The notes below the pieces were generated by a model. That model was not told the origin of the DNA and searched no databases. It saw only the letters and a list, made by a program, of their open reading frames with translations. This document shows, piece after piece, positions 39,090 through 48,129 of a stretch of DNA of 64,000 bases. The position numbers and the translations under genes are program-made. Source of the stretch: Sphingomonas sp. Root720 (GTDB lineage Bacteria > Pseudomonadota > Alphaproteobacteria > Sphingomonadales > Sphingomonadaceae); the NCBI RefSeq assembly GCF_001428605.1, contig NZ_LMID01000015.1, positions 463,684-527,683 on the forward strand. Direction: 5' to 3'. Each line of letters starts with the position of its first letter. The stretch's first letter is position 1.

Positions 39090-39094
39090 CAGCG

Positions 39095-39949
39095 TCAGGC
39101 GACCAGCAGTGCGCGCAACATGTCGTCGGCATCGCGCGGGGCGGGGCGGCCGAAGAAGCGGCCGAACGCCTCGGCCGCCTGGCCGATCAGCATGTGCAAC
39201 CCGTCGACGGTGCGTAGGCCATGCGCTCTCGCCTCGGCGAGCAGCGGGGTCTCGAGCGGGGCGTAGACGATGTCGTAGACCACCGAATCGGGCGGGACAT
39301 GGGTGAAGTCGAGCGCCAGCGGCGGCTGCCCGTCCATGCCCAGCGAGGTGGCGTTGACGACGAGGTCGAGAATCCCCTCGCGGTCGTCGAACGGGAAGTC
39401 GGTCGGGTCGGCGAAGATGTCGATCGGGGCGACCAGCCGCTCGTCGGGCTCGAAGCTCTCGCGCAGCGCCCGCGCCTTGTCGAGGTCGCGAGCGGCGATC
39501 ACGATGGTGAAGCCATGGTCGTGGAGCGCCAGCACCACCGCCTTGGCCGCGCCGCCGGCGCCGAACACGCGCGCCATGCGGAACAGGTGCTGCTGGGCCA
39601 GCAGCGGCCGGATCGGCTCGAGAAATCCCGCATAATCCGTATTATAGCCGGTGAGCTTGCCATCTTCCGGCACGATCGTGTTGACCGCGCCGATCCGCTC
39701 GGCGGCGGGATCGATGCGGTCGAGCAGCGGCATCACCGCCTGCTTGTGGGGAATGGTGACGTTGCAGCCGCGCCAGGAAGGGTTTCGGCGGCGTTCCTCG
39801 AGGAATGTCCGAAGATCTTCGGACCTCACATGAGACGCACGATAATCCGCCTTGATTCCAGCGCGTTCCAGCCAGAATTTGTGGATCGTCGGCGACTTGG
39901 AATGGGCGATCGGATCGCCGATCACCTCGGCAAATGGCAGTTCGCTCAT
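39095..39949 (-). CDS. aroE: Shikimate dehydrogenase
   Basis: AroE reduces 3-dehydroshikimate with NADPH in the aromatic amino acid pathway. The 284-residue protein has GDPIAHSKSP for shikimate, catalytic Lys69 in CNVTIPHKQ, and the Asp in GYNTDYAGF. The nucleotide motif GAGGAAKAVVLAL and the C-terminal DGLHMLIGQAAEAF follow. Its ATG overlaps the maf stop as ATGA. Confidence 0.95.
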   Translation of the reverse strand: MSELPFAEVIGDPIAHSKSPTIHKFWLERAGIKADYRASHVRSEDLRTFLEERRRNPSWRGCNVTIPHKQAVMPLLDRIDPAAERIGAVNTIVPEDGKLTGYNTDYAGFLEPIRPLLAQQHLFRMARVFGAGGAAKAVVLALHDHGFTIVIAARDLDKARALRESFEPDERLVAPIDIFADPTDFPFDDREGILDLVVNATSLGMDGQPPLALDFTHVPPDSVVYDIVYAPLETPLLAEARAHGLRTVDGLHMLIGQAAEAFGRFFGRPAPRDADDMLRALLVA

Positions 39950-40539
39950 GTCGGCATCGCCCCCCGGATCCGCAGATAGTCGAGCAACGGGAGCAGCGGC
40001 AGCCCCAATATGGTGAACTGGCTGCCCTCGATCCGCGAGAAGAGCTGGATACCGTGCCCCTCGATCCGGTAGCCGCCGACGCAATGGCCGATCTCGGGCC
40101 ATTCGGCGTCGAGATAGGCGTCGATGAACGCCTCGCCCAGCGGACGGACGTGCAGGGTGGCGGTATCGACATGGCGCCACACCGGCGCCCCGCCCTCGCA
40201 GATCACCGCCGCGCTGTGGAGCTTGTGGCGTTGTCCGCTCAGCCGCAGCAGCAAGGCGCGCTGTTCCTCGCGGCTTCCGGCCTTGTCGATCATCGTGCCG
40301 TCGTCGAAGGCGACGGTGGAATCGCAGCCGAGCACGAGGTCGGTCGGGTGGCGCCGGGACAGCTTGGTCGCCTTGAGTTCGGCCAGCGCGTCGGCGAGGT
40401 TGCGGGGCGAGACGCCCTCGGCGCGCAGGCCCGTCTTCATCGCCTCTTCGTCAACTCCGGCAGCCATGGCGGCGAACGGCACCCCCGCCGCGTCGAGCAT
40501 CGCCCGGCGCGACGCGGATTGCGAGGCGAGGATCAGCAT
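39946..40539 (-). CDS. Maf-like nucleotide pyrophosphatase
   Basis: A 197-residue Maf/Ham1-fold pyrophosphatase that probably hydrolyses non-canonical nucleoside triphosphates such as dTTP/UTP or m7GTP. LILASQSASRRAML opens the family, with LVLGCDSTVAFDDGTMIDKA for metal binding and GGYRIEGHGIQLF. The exact subgroup (YhdE versus YceF type) was not resolved. It lies between ppsR (77-base gap) and aroE (4-base overlap). Confidence 0.92.
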   Translation of the reverse strand: MLILASQSASRRAMLDAAGVPFAAMAAGVDEEAMKTGLRAEGVSPRNLADALAELKATKLSRRHPTDLVLGCDSTVAFDDGTMIDKAGSREEQRALLLRLSGQRHKLHSAAVICEGGAPVWRHVDTATLHVRPLGEAFIDAYLDAEWPEIGHCVGGYRIEGHGIQLFSRIEGSQFTILGLPLLPLLDYLRIRGAMPT

Positions 40540-40615
40540 GGGTTGGCCACCCCTTGTTTCCCGGCACGGGGAGGGGAAGCGGCAGAGCCCGTCGAGGGGG
40601 ATGGAAGGGACCGCC

Positions 40616-41440
40616 TCACGCCTCCTCCGCCTTCGACGAGCGCTCGTTGACGAGGTTGATGATCGCCGCCGCGGTCTCCTCGATCGAGCGGCGGGTGACG
40701 TCGATCACCGGCCATCCCTGATCGGAAAAGATGCGCCGCGCGAAGCTCAGTTCGGTGACGACCTTCTCATGGTCTACATAGGCGGTCTCGGGCGACTGGT
40801 TGAGCGACAGCAGGCGGTTGCGGCGAATCTGGATCAATCGCTCGGGGCTGGTGGTCAGGCCGACGATCAGCGGGTGGACCAGCGAATAGAAGGAGGGCTG
40901 CGGCGGCGATTCGATCACCAGCGGGACATTGGCCACCTTGTAGCCGCGGTTGGCGAGGTAGATCGAGGTCGGCGTCTTCGAGGATCGCGACACCCCGGCC
41001 AGGATGATGTCGGCCTCCTCCCAGTCCTCGGGGGCGATGCCGTCGTCATGCGCGATGGTGAACTGGATCGCCTCGACCCGCGCATAATAGGCCGCGTCGA
41101 GGATGTGCTGGCGACCCGGCCGGGCCAGCGCCTGCTGCCCGAGCAGCTGCGACAGCGCGTCGATCACCGGATCGAGCGCCGAGACGCTGGGTAGGCCCAG
41201 CGCGTGGCAGCGCGATTCCAGCCGGGTGCGGATGTCGTTGTTGACCAGGGTGAAAATGACCAGTCCCGGCCGTTGCGCGATTTCGAGGAGGATGCGATCG
41301 AGATGGCCCTGGCTGCGCACCATTGGCCAGAAATGCTTGATCGTCTCGACTCCCTCGAACTGGGCGAGCCCGGCCTTGGCGATGTTCTCCAGCGTCTCGC
41401 CGGTCGAGTCCGACAGCAGATGCAGGTGCAGCCGGATCAT
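40616..41440 (-). CDS. ppsR: PEP synthase regulatory protein / kinase-pyrophosphorylase
   Basis: A DUF299 bifunctional kinase/phosphorylase that switches PEP synthase or pyruvate phosphate dikinase off and on. The 274-residue protein has the P-loop GVSRSSKT (residues 149-156) and RLHLHLLSDSTGETLENIAK at the start. This is the homologue of the gene called RP001 beside the Rickettsia origin; its pairing with hemE marks alphaproteobacterial origins. The start codon is at the left edge of the origin region. Confidence 0.94.
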   Translation of the reverse strand: MIRLHLHLLSDSTGETLENIAKAGLAQFEGVETIKHFWPMVRSQGHLDRILLEIAQRPGLVIFTLVNNDIRTRLESRCHALGLPSVSALDPVIDALSQLLGQQALARPGRQHILDAAYYARVEAIQFTIAHDDGIAPEDWEEADIILAGVSRSSKTPTSIYLANRGYKVANVPLVIESPPQPSFYSLVHPLIVGLTTSPERLIQIRRNRLLSLNQSPETAYVDHEKVVTELSFARRIFSDQGWPVIDVTRRSIEETAAAIINLVNERSSKAEEA

Positions 41441-41741
41441 AAGCGGGCTACGGGGATGGGTCTGTGGAAAAACATGCGGATGGAGCTAGCGGAAGGCTGG
41501 GTATCGTTTCAAGCGGCGGATTCATCCCCGCTGACGGCCCCGATGTCCGTCGATTCATCCACAAGGGGCTGGGATCATCCACAGGCTGTGGATAATGGGT
41601 ATGACGGAAGGGACTCGGAACGTCGCGGCGGTTCCGCATGAGTCAAGCTGTTGGCAATCGCGCCCACTGTGAATAAACCCCGGCTCGCAACGCCCTACTA
41701 TCTCTTCAGATCCTCTTTTAAGAATCTCTATAAGGAAGATA
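41441..41741. other. oriC: Predicted chromosomal replication origin (oriC)
   Basis: The 301 bases between divergent ppsR and hemE hold a DnaA-box cluster. TGTGGATAA (41587-41595) is a perfect box. TGTGGAAAA (41463-41471), TCATCCACA (41555-41563 and 41575-41583) and TGTGAATAA (41668-41676) have one mismatch each. Five GANTC sites lie within. The hemE-side end (41696-41740) is AT-rich, a candidate unwinding element, and includes TTAA-N7-TATA (41718-41732), one change from a CtrA box. hemE-RP001 flanking is the known origin context in Caulobacter and Rickettsia. Confidence 0.85.
41587..41595 (-). promoter_or_regulatory. Perfect DnaA box
   Basis: The reverse complement reads TTATCCACA, the exact consensus. 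Three bases to its left a one-mismatch box lies in inverted orientation (41575-41583), so the two form a back-to-back pair. Confidence 0.85.
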
Positions 41742-42776
41742 ATGGCAGTCCTGTCCGCCGAAACGCGTCCCCTGCTCGCCGTGCTCCGGGGTGAGCGCCG
41801 CGACCCGCCCCCGATCTGGCTGATGCGCCAGGCGGGACGCTATCTTCCCGAATATCGCGCGCTCAGGGCCGACAAGGGCGGCTTCCTCGAACTGGTCTAT
41901 GACAGCGATGCGGCGGCCGAGATCACCCTGCAGCCGATCCGGCGCTTCGGCTTCGACGGGGCGATCCTGTTCTCCGACATCCTGATCATCCCGCATGCGA
42001 TGGGCCAGGACCTGCGCTTCGAGGCAGGCGAGGGGCCGCGCCTGTCCCCGACCCTGGTCGACCGGACCCTCGCCGAGCTGGTGGCCGTGCCCGAGCGGCT
42101 CGAACCGATCTACGGCACCGTCCGCCGGGTGCGCGCGGCACTGCCCGCGGAAACCACCTTCCTCGGCTTCGCGGGTAGCCCGTGGACCGTCGCCACCTAC
42201 ATGGTCGCGGGGCAGGGCAGCCGCGAGCAGGCCGAGACCCGGCGCAAGGCCTATCGCGATCCGGCGGGGTTCGCGGCGATCGTCGACGCGCTGGTCGACG
42301 CCACCACCGACTATCTGTCGAAGCAGATCGAGGCGGGCGTCGACGCGGTGCAGCTGTTCGACAGCTGGTCGGGGAGTCTCGCCCCGCGGGAATTCGAGCG
42401 CTGGGTGATCGCGCCGACCGCCGAACTGGTCCGCCGTCTCCGCGAACGCCATCCGGGGGTGCCGATCATCGGCTTTCCGAAGGGCGCCGGCGGCAAGCTT
42501 CCCGCCTATGCCCGCGAAACCGGGGTCGATGCGATCGGGCTCGACGAGACGGTCGATCCGGCGTGGGCGCATGCCAGCCTGCCCGAGGGACTCACCGTGC
42601 AGGGCAATCTCGACCCGCTGGCGCTGATCGCCGGGGGCGAGACGCTCGATTCGGCGGTCGACGCCATCCGCGGGGCTTTCCCCGGGCGGCCGCATGTGTT
42701 CAACCTGGGCCATGGAATCCTGCTCGACACGCCGATCGCCCATGTCGAAAGACTGCTGGCGAGGGTCAGGGGGTAG
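41742..42776 (+). CDS. hemE: Uroporphyrinogen decarboxylase
   Basis: HemE converts uroporphyrinogen III to coproporphyrinogen III in haem synthesis. The 344-residue protein has PPIWLMRQAGRYLPEYRALR (about 24-43), the catalytic Asp in ILFSDILIIPHAMG, GFAGSPWTVATYM, and the C-terminal NLGHGILLDTPIAHVERL. A good AAGGAAG site precedes the ATG. It forms the right flank of the origin and is followed four bases later by hemJ. Confidence 0.97.
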   Translation: MAVLSAETRPLLAVLRGERRDPPPIWLMRQAGRYLPEYRALRADKGGFLELVYDSDAAAEITLQPIRRFGFDGAILFSDILIIPHAMGQDLRFEAGEGPRLSPTLVDRTLAELVAVPERLEPIYGTVRRVRAALPAETTFLGFAGSPWTVATYMVAGQGSREQAETRRKAYRDPAGFAAIVDALVDATTDYLSKQIEAGVDAVQLFDSWSGSLAPREFERWVIAPTAELVRRLRERHPGVPIIGFPKGAGGKLPAYARETGVDAIGLDETVDPAWAHASLPEGLTVQGNLDPLALIAGGETLDSAVDAIRGAFPGRPHVFNLGHGILLDTPIAHVERLLARVRG

Positions 42777-42779
42777 ATC

Positions 42780-43247
42780 ATGACGCTATTGCCGATCGAC
42801 GTGCCGATGGGTTTTCTGGGCAATGCCTATCCATGGGTGAAGGCCGCGCATCTGATCTTCGTCATCTTCTGGATGGCGGGGCTGTTCATGCTGCCGCGCT
42901 TCTTCATCTACCATCACGCCGCGCTCCCCGGATCGGCCGAGGATCGTGCCTGGATCGAACGCGAACGTCGGTTGCGCTCGATCATCATCACCCCGGCGAT
43001 GGTGCTGGTCTGGATCTTCGGGCTGACGCTCGCCTTCGACCAGGCGCTATGGGCCGTCCCCTGGTTCCAGGCGAAGTTCGCGACGGTCCTGCTGCTGTCG
43101 GGCTTCCACGGCTGGGCGGTCGGCTATGGCAAGCGTATGGCGGCCGGCTATCGTGCTCCGTCGGACAAGGCCTTGCGCTTCATGAACGAGATTCCCGGCA
43201 TCGCGACGGCGGTGATCGTGATCCTCGTCATCGTGCGGCCGTTCTGA
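42780..43247 (+). CDS. hemJ: Protoporphyrinogen IX oxidase HemJ
   Basis: HemJ is the membrane protoporphyrinogen oxidase of many alphaproteobacteria and acts two haem steps after HemE. The 155-residue protein has four membrane helices. It carries the conserved His in KAAHLIFVIFWMAGLFMLPR and ARG/Lys/His motifs (FFIYHHAA; GFHGWAVGYGKRMAAG). It was formerly annotated CopD/UPF0093. The three-base gap to hemE implies an operon. Confidence 0.92.
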   Translation: MTLLPIDVPMGFLGNAYPWVKAAHLIFVIFWMAGLFMLPRFFIYHHAALPGSAEDRAWIERERRLRSIIITPAMVLVWIFGLTLAFDQALWAVPWFQAKFATVLLLSGFHGWAVGYGKRMAAGYRAPSDKALRFMNEIPGIATAVIVILVIVRPF

Positions 43248-43467
43248 GATAGCCGCTTCCGGTTCGTCCGCCCGCGGAAGCGGGAATGACGGGAAGATCG
43301 ACCGGGCGTCGCCAGACGCTTGACTTGAAACCCGCCCGCGCTTACCTCCCGGCCTAGAGCAGGCCCGCCGTTCGCGCTGGGCCCTTATCTCCTGCAGAAC
43401 CGAAGCGGCCTTCCCATCGCCGCCCTCGAACCTCCCAGAACCGCCAGAACACCCAGGATCTCCGTCG

Positions 43468-44724
<1,257 letters not shown>

Positions 44725-44745
44725 GCGGGCGAGAGGGGACGCGGC

Positions 44746-45450
44746 TTGGGGGGGCTGACCGACTGGACCTACAAGCGCTTCTGGGCGCATGTCGAGCATC
44801 CCTATCGTCGCCTGCGCCGGCGGCTTCTCGAACTCGCCGCCCCAGGCCTGACCGTCCTCGACGCGGGCTGCGGCCATACCGCCCCCAATCTCCAGGAATT
44901 GCGCGAGAGCGGCGCGACGCTGATCGGCGTCGACCTGGTACCGCTCGCGCCGCAGCCCGGCATGGAACTGATCGAGGCCGATCTCGCACGGATTCCGCTG
45001 CCTGACGGCTCGGTCGACCTGATCTATTCGCGCTCGGTGATGGAGCATGTCGTCGATCCGGACGCGGTCTATGGCGAAACGGCACGGCTGCTCAAGCCGG
45101 GCGGGCGCTGGATCTTCCTGACCGCCAATCGCTGGGACTATGTTTCGATCGTCTCGCGGCTCACCCCGAACCGCTTCCACGCCGGAATCGTCCGCCGTTT
45201 CGAGGGACGCGACGAGATCGACGTCTTCCCGACCGCATACCGGACGAACGACCGGCGCCAGATCGGGCATTATGCCGCCGCGCACGGCTTCCGCATCGAC
45301 GCCTTCGAGCGGCACGGGCAATATCCGGCGATGTTCTACCGGGTCGGCCCGCTCTTCCTGATCGCGACCTTCTTCGAGAAGCTCGTGATGAAGCTTCGAT
45401 TGCTCGCGGGGCTGCGCGGCTGGCTCTATGTCGAGCTGGTGAAGGTCTGA
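44746..45450 (+). CDS. SAM-dependent methyltransferase (type 11)
   Basis: A 234-residue class I methyltransferase: VLDAGCGHTAPN is motif I (about 41-52). It continues TLIGVDLVPLAPQPG, ADLARIPLPDGSVDLIYSRS (motif IV region) and LLKPGGRWIFL. The C-terminal third carries a hydrophobic patch (LFLIATFFEKLVMKLRLLAG), so it may touch the membrane. There is no ATG or GTG at the N-terminus; the likely start is TTG 44746 after GAGAGGGGA. It follows rho by 21 bases. Substrate unknown. Confidence 0.85.
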   Translation: MGGLTDWTYKRFWAHVEHPYRRLRRRLLELAAPGLTVLDAGCGHTAPNLQELRESGATLIGVDLVPLAPQPGMELIEADLARIPLPDGSVDLIYSRSVMEHVVDPDAVYGETARLLKPGGRWIFLTANRWDYVSIVSRLTPNRFHAGIVRRFEGRDEIDVFPTAYRTNDRRQIGHYAAAHGFRIDAFERHGQYPAMFYRVGPLFLIATFFEKLVMKLRLLAGLRGWLYVELVKV

Positions 45451-45515
45451 GCCCCCCTTCGGATCAGAGTGTCGGTTGATCGGTTCCCGGCGTTGGAGCG
45501 GGAACCCCATCGGTT

Positions 45516-45728
45516 TCAGGTCGCTGCGGCCGGCTCGATGGAACGCCCCGACAGGAAGCCCTTCCAGGCTTTTTCATGGAAGAAGAAGGCGATCGCGTTG
45601 ACGCAGGGTTCGACCAGCGCGATCCCGCCGGCGATCTCGGCCGATCCGGTCATCAGATAGGCGACGCTGAATCCCACCGTGAGGTGGATGGTCAGATAGG
45701 TCAGGGTCTTGAGCAGGTCGGTGGGCAT
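45516..45728 (-). CDS. DUF2061 small membrane protein
   Basis: A 70-residue protein with two membrane helices (TYLTIHLTVGFSVAYLMTGS and EIAGGIALVEPCVNAIAFFF) followed by HEKAWKG, the DUF2061 hallmark. Function is unknown. MPTDLLKTL at 45728 is the usual family start; a TTG at 45764 in the same frame is possible. A perfect 7-1-7 palindrome stands 10 bases upstream of this start, in the promoter zone. It converges on the rho-side methyltransferase gene. Confidence 0.82.
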   Translation of the reverse strand: MPTDLLKTLTYLTIHLTVGFSVAYLMTGSAEIAGGIALVEPCVNAIAFFFHEKAWKGFLSGRSIEPAAAT

Positions 45729-45738
45729 GGCCTGTATT

Positions 45739-45753
45739 TGCGAATCATTCGCA
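45739..45753. promoter_or_regulatory. 7-1-7 palindrome resembling a Fur-family box
   Basis: TGCGAAT-C-ATTCGCA is a perfect inverted repeat with the Fur-type 7-1-7 geometry, directly upstream of the DUF2061 start. TCGCAGATA occurs at its right edge and again at 45778-45786. Assignment to Fur, Mur or Zur is inference. Confidence 0.45.
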
Positions 45754-45952
45754 GATAAAGCCAACGCATTTGATCGATCGCAGATATCGATCCCCTAGAT
45801 GACGGGATCGGCGCTCCGCCGCTGGCCGTTCATTCTCAATATCCGGCGGAATTTGGGACATTGCAGCTGGTCCGGCGCGGGACAGGCGGCGGCATGGCGC
45901 AGGCCGACGCGCAGCGTGGCGGGCCGCCGGATCGTGCGGGCGTTTGGGGGGC

Positions 45953-46123
45953 TTAGCCATTACGCGCAGCCTCTTCCAAATCTGCCAACCCCATCGGATC
46001 GCCGAAGCGGTCATAAACATACGGGTCGCGACCAGCCTCAATCAGCGCTCGCACCTTGGCCAAGGCCTCTTCCGCGCTCAGAGCGACATAGCGGTCTGCG
46101 CTATCGTGAATGTCAAAGGTCAT
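45953..46123 (-). CDS. Small antitoxin-like protein
   Basis: A 56-residue protein, too short to appear in coarse gene calls: MTFDIHDSADRYVALSAEEA, then ALAKVRALIEAGRDPYVYDR and a short C-terminal helix. Its alternating pattern and size recall small antitoxin or regulatory proteins, but I cannot name a family. Base composition is lower in GC than the neighbours. No toxin gene is intact beside it; the upstream frame on this strand (46130-46195) codes only 21 residues and may be a remnant. The rest of 45765-46268 shows no convincing gene. Confidence 0.5.
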   Translation of the reverse strand: MTFDIHDSADRYVALSAEEALAKVRALIEAGRDPYVYDRFGDPMGLADLEEAARNG

Positions 46124-46268
46124 GCCGCCTTATCGCCCGGTAGGCAGCTCTGGCGTACCCCAAAATTCAAACCGACCCACTACCAGATCGCGCATGGCTT
46201 GACCTCAAGTCGACTTGAAGTGGCACGATAGGATTTCCCGATTCGAGGACAAGCCGAAGGAGATGACC

Positions 46269-47165
46269 ATGAGCGATCCCGAAACGAGGCGCGCCGAGCA
46301 GCAGGCGCTGTGGAACGGCGTGGCCGGGCAGGCCTGGGTCGACGAACAGGCGTTGCTCGACCGGCTGTTCGCGCCATTCGAGACGCTGCTGGTCGAGGCG
46401 GCGCGGGAGACGTCGGGCGGGCGGGTGCTCGATGTCGGCTGCGGCACCGGCGCGACCACGCTCGCCGTCGCGCGTGCGCTCGGGTCGGCCGGCGACTGCA
46501 CCGGCGTCGACATCTCCGCGCCGATGATCGCGCTCGCCCGCGATCGCGCCGCGCGCGAAGGGATAGCGGCGCGCTTCGTCCAAGCCGATGTGGAGGGCCA
46601 TGGCTTCGCCCCGGCGGGCTTCGACCTGGTCATGTCGCGCTTCGGCGTGATGTTCTTCGGCGATCCGGTCCGCGCCTTCGCCGGTCTGCGGGCGGCGGTT
46701 CGGCCGGGTGGCGGACTGGCGATGCTGGTCTGGCGCGGCGCGGCCGACAACCCCTTCATGACGGCGGCCGAGCGTGCGGCGGCACCGCTGCTGCCGCCAC
46801 AGCCTCCGCGCGACCCCGACGCTCCGGGCCAGTTCGCCTTCGCCGACCCCGATCGGGTGCGCCGGATTCTGGGCGCGGGCGGCTGGAGCGGGATCGAGAT
46901 CGAGCCGGTCGACGTCGACTGCGCCCTGTCCGACGCCGAGCTCGACACCTATTCGGTCCGGCTCGGTCCGCTGGCGCGGGTCCTCCCGACCCTCGACGAG
47001 GCGGAAAGGGCCCCTATCGTCGCGGCGGTCCGCGCCGGATTCGACCCTTATCGGACCGATGGCCAGGTCCGTTTCACCGCGGCCTGCTGGATGATCCGCG
47101 TCCGGCCGGGAATGCCGTCGCACGGATCACGGTTACAGGCTCGACAGGCCGAAGCTTTCGGCTAG
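46269..47165 (+). CDS. SAM-dependent methyltransferase
   Basis: A 298-residue class I methyltransferase. VLDVGCGTGATTLAVARALG is motif I (about 51-70), followed by CTGVDISAPMIALARDRA, ARFVQADVEGHGF and FDLVMSRFGVMFFGDPVRAF. It is of the UbiE/COQ5-like or arsenite-methyltransferase-like group; substrate unknown. AAGGAG stands six bases ahead of ATG 46269 but directly abuts ATG 46263, so 46269 is preferred. The TerC-family gene follows nine bases after the stop. Confidence 0.88.
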   Translation: MSDPETRRAEQQALWNGVAGQAWVDEQALLDRLFAPFETLLVEAARETSGGRVLDVGCGTGATTLAVARALGSAGDCTGVDISAPMIALARDRAAREGIAARFVQADVEGHGFAPAGFDLVMSRFGVMFFGDPVRAFAGLRAAVRPGGGLAMLVWRGAADNPFMTAAERAAAPLLPPQPPRDPDAPGQFAFADPDRVRRILGAGGWSGIEIEPVDVDCALSDAELDTYSVRLGPLARVLPTLDEAERAPIVAAVRAGFDPYRTDGQVRFTAACWMIRVRPGMPSHGSRLQARQAEAFG

Positions 47166-47174
47166 GGAAAGGAC

Positions 47175-47825
47175 ATGGTCGAGCTCTGGAATCACATCGT
47201 CGCGGATTTTTCCAACATCACCAGCCCGACGGCGATGGCCGCCTTCCTGCAGGTGCTGATGATCGACATCATGCTGGCCGGCGACAATGCCATCGTCGTC
47301 GGTGCGCTCGCCGCCGGCCTGCCGGTGGACCAGCGGCGCAAGGTCATCCTGATCGGTATCGTCGCCGCGCTCGTCCTGCGCATCGTCTTCGCGGTCAGCG
47401 TCAGCCTGTTGATGAGCATCGTCGGGCTGGTGCTGGCGGGGGGCTTCCTGCTGCTCTGGGTGTCGTGGAAAATGTTCCGCGAACTCCGCCACGCCGGAGC
47501 CCCGGAGGGTTCGGATCCCACCGAGCATGATGGGATTCCCCAGACCAAGACCTTCCTCGGCGCGGCCTGGGCGGTCGCCGTTGCCGACGTTTCGATGAGC
47601 CTCGACAATGTCCTCGCGGTCGCCGGTGCGGCACGCGAGCATCCCGGCATCCTCGTCATCGGCCTGCTGCTGTCGGTCGCGCTGATGGGAATCGCCGCCA
47701 ATTTCATCGCCCGCTACATCGAGCGCTACCGCTGGATCGCCTATGTCGGCCTGGCCGTGATTCTCTACGTCGCTGCCAAGATGATCTGGGAAGGCAGCCA
47801 CCAGGTCTGGCCGCTGATCGCCTGA
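47175..47825 (+). CDS. TerC/YjbE family integral membrane protein
   Basis: A 216-residue TerC-fold protein with six to seven helices. The paired acidic motifs sit in the membrane: DIMLAGDNAIVVGALAAGLP (about 31-50) and VADVSMSLDNVLAVAGAAR (about 138-156). The family exports manganese or other metals, or assists exported metalloproteins; the substrate here is not known. The nine-base gap to the methyltransferase suggests co-transcription. No yybP-type riboswitch is in the leader because there is almost no leader. Confidence 0.9.
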   Translation: MVELWNHIVADFSNITSPTAMAAFLQVLMIDIMLAGDNAIVVGALAAGLPVDQRRKVILIGIVAALVLRIVFAVSVSLLMSIVGLVLAGGFLLLWVSWKMFRELRHAGAPEGSDPTEHDGIPQTKTFLGAAWAVAVADVSMSLDNVLAVAGAAREHPGILVIGLLLSVALMGIAANFIARYIERYRWIAYVGLAVILYVAAKMIWEGSHQVWPLIA

Positions 47826-47933
47826 ATCCCCTTTGCCGGCAGTTTTTTGACGCGGGGGAGCGCTCTCCCGCGGCCGGGAAATGTTGCAATGGTTTACGAT
47901 CATTTACTTTGCTGTTCTGCGTTTCCTTCAAGT

Positions 47934-47948
47934 TTAACTTAATATTAA
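47934..47948. promoter_or_regulatory. Perfect CtrA-type box (TTAA-N7-TTAA)
   Basis: TTAA at 47934-47937, seven bases, TTAA at 47945-47948, in a markedly AT-rich stretch (about 47880-48050) of the 304-base gap between the TerC gene and the PEP-CTERM gene. The gap otherwise shows no gene. CtrA is the alphaproteobacterial cell-cycle regulator with this consensus. Confidence 0.5.
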
Positions 47949-48129
47949 TTCGTCTTTTACAGGAGTGTCGGTTTTTTTTACAGTTGCTTCCGGGCCGTTC
48001 GAGCGTATGACAACTGGTGGAACGCATTTTATTACTGGAAAACTCTTCGGACGTCTGCTAGGGAACATGCAGATGGTATCCGTTTGTGGGCTGGGGTGAA
48101 TGTCCCGCTTGGTTGGATGGGGTGAAGCG

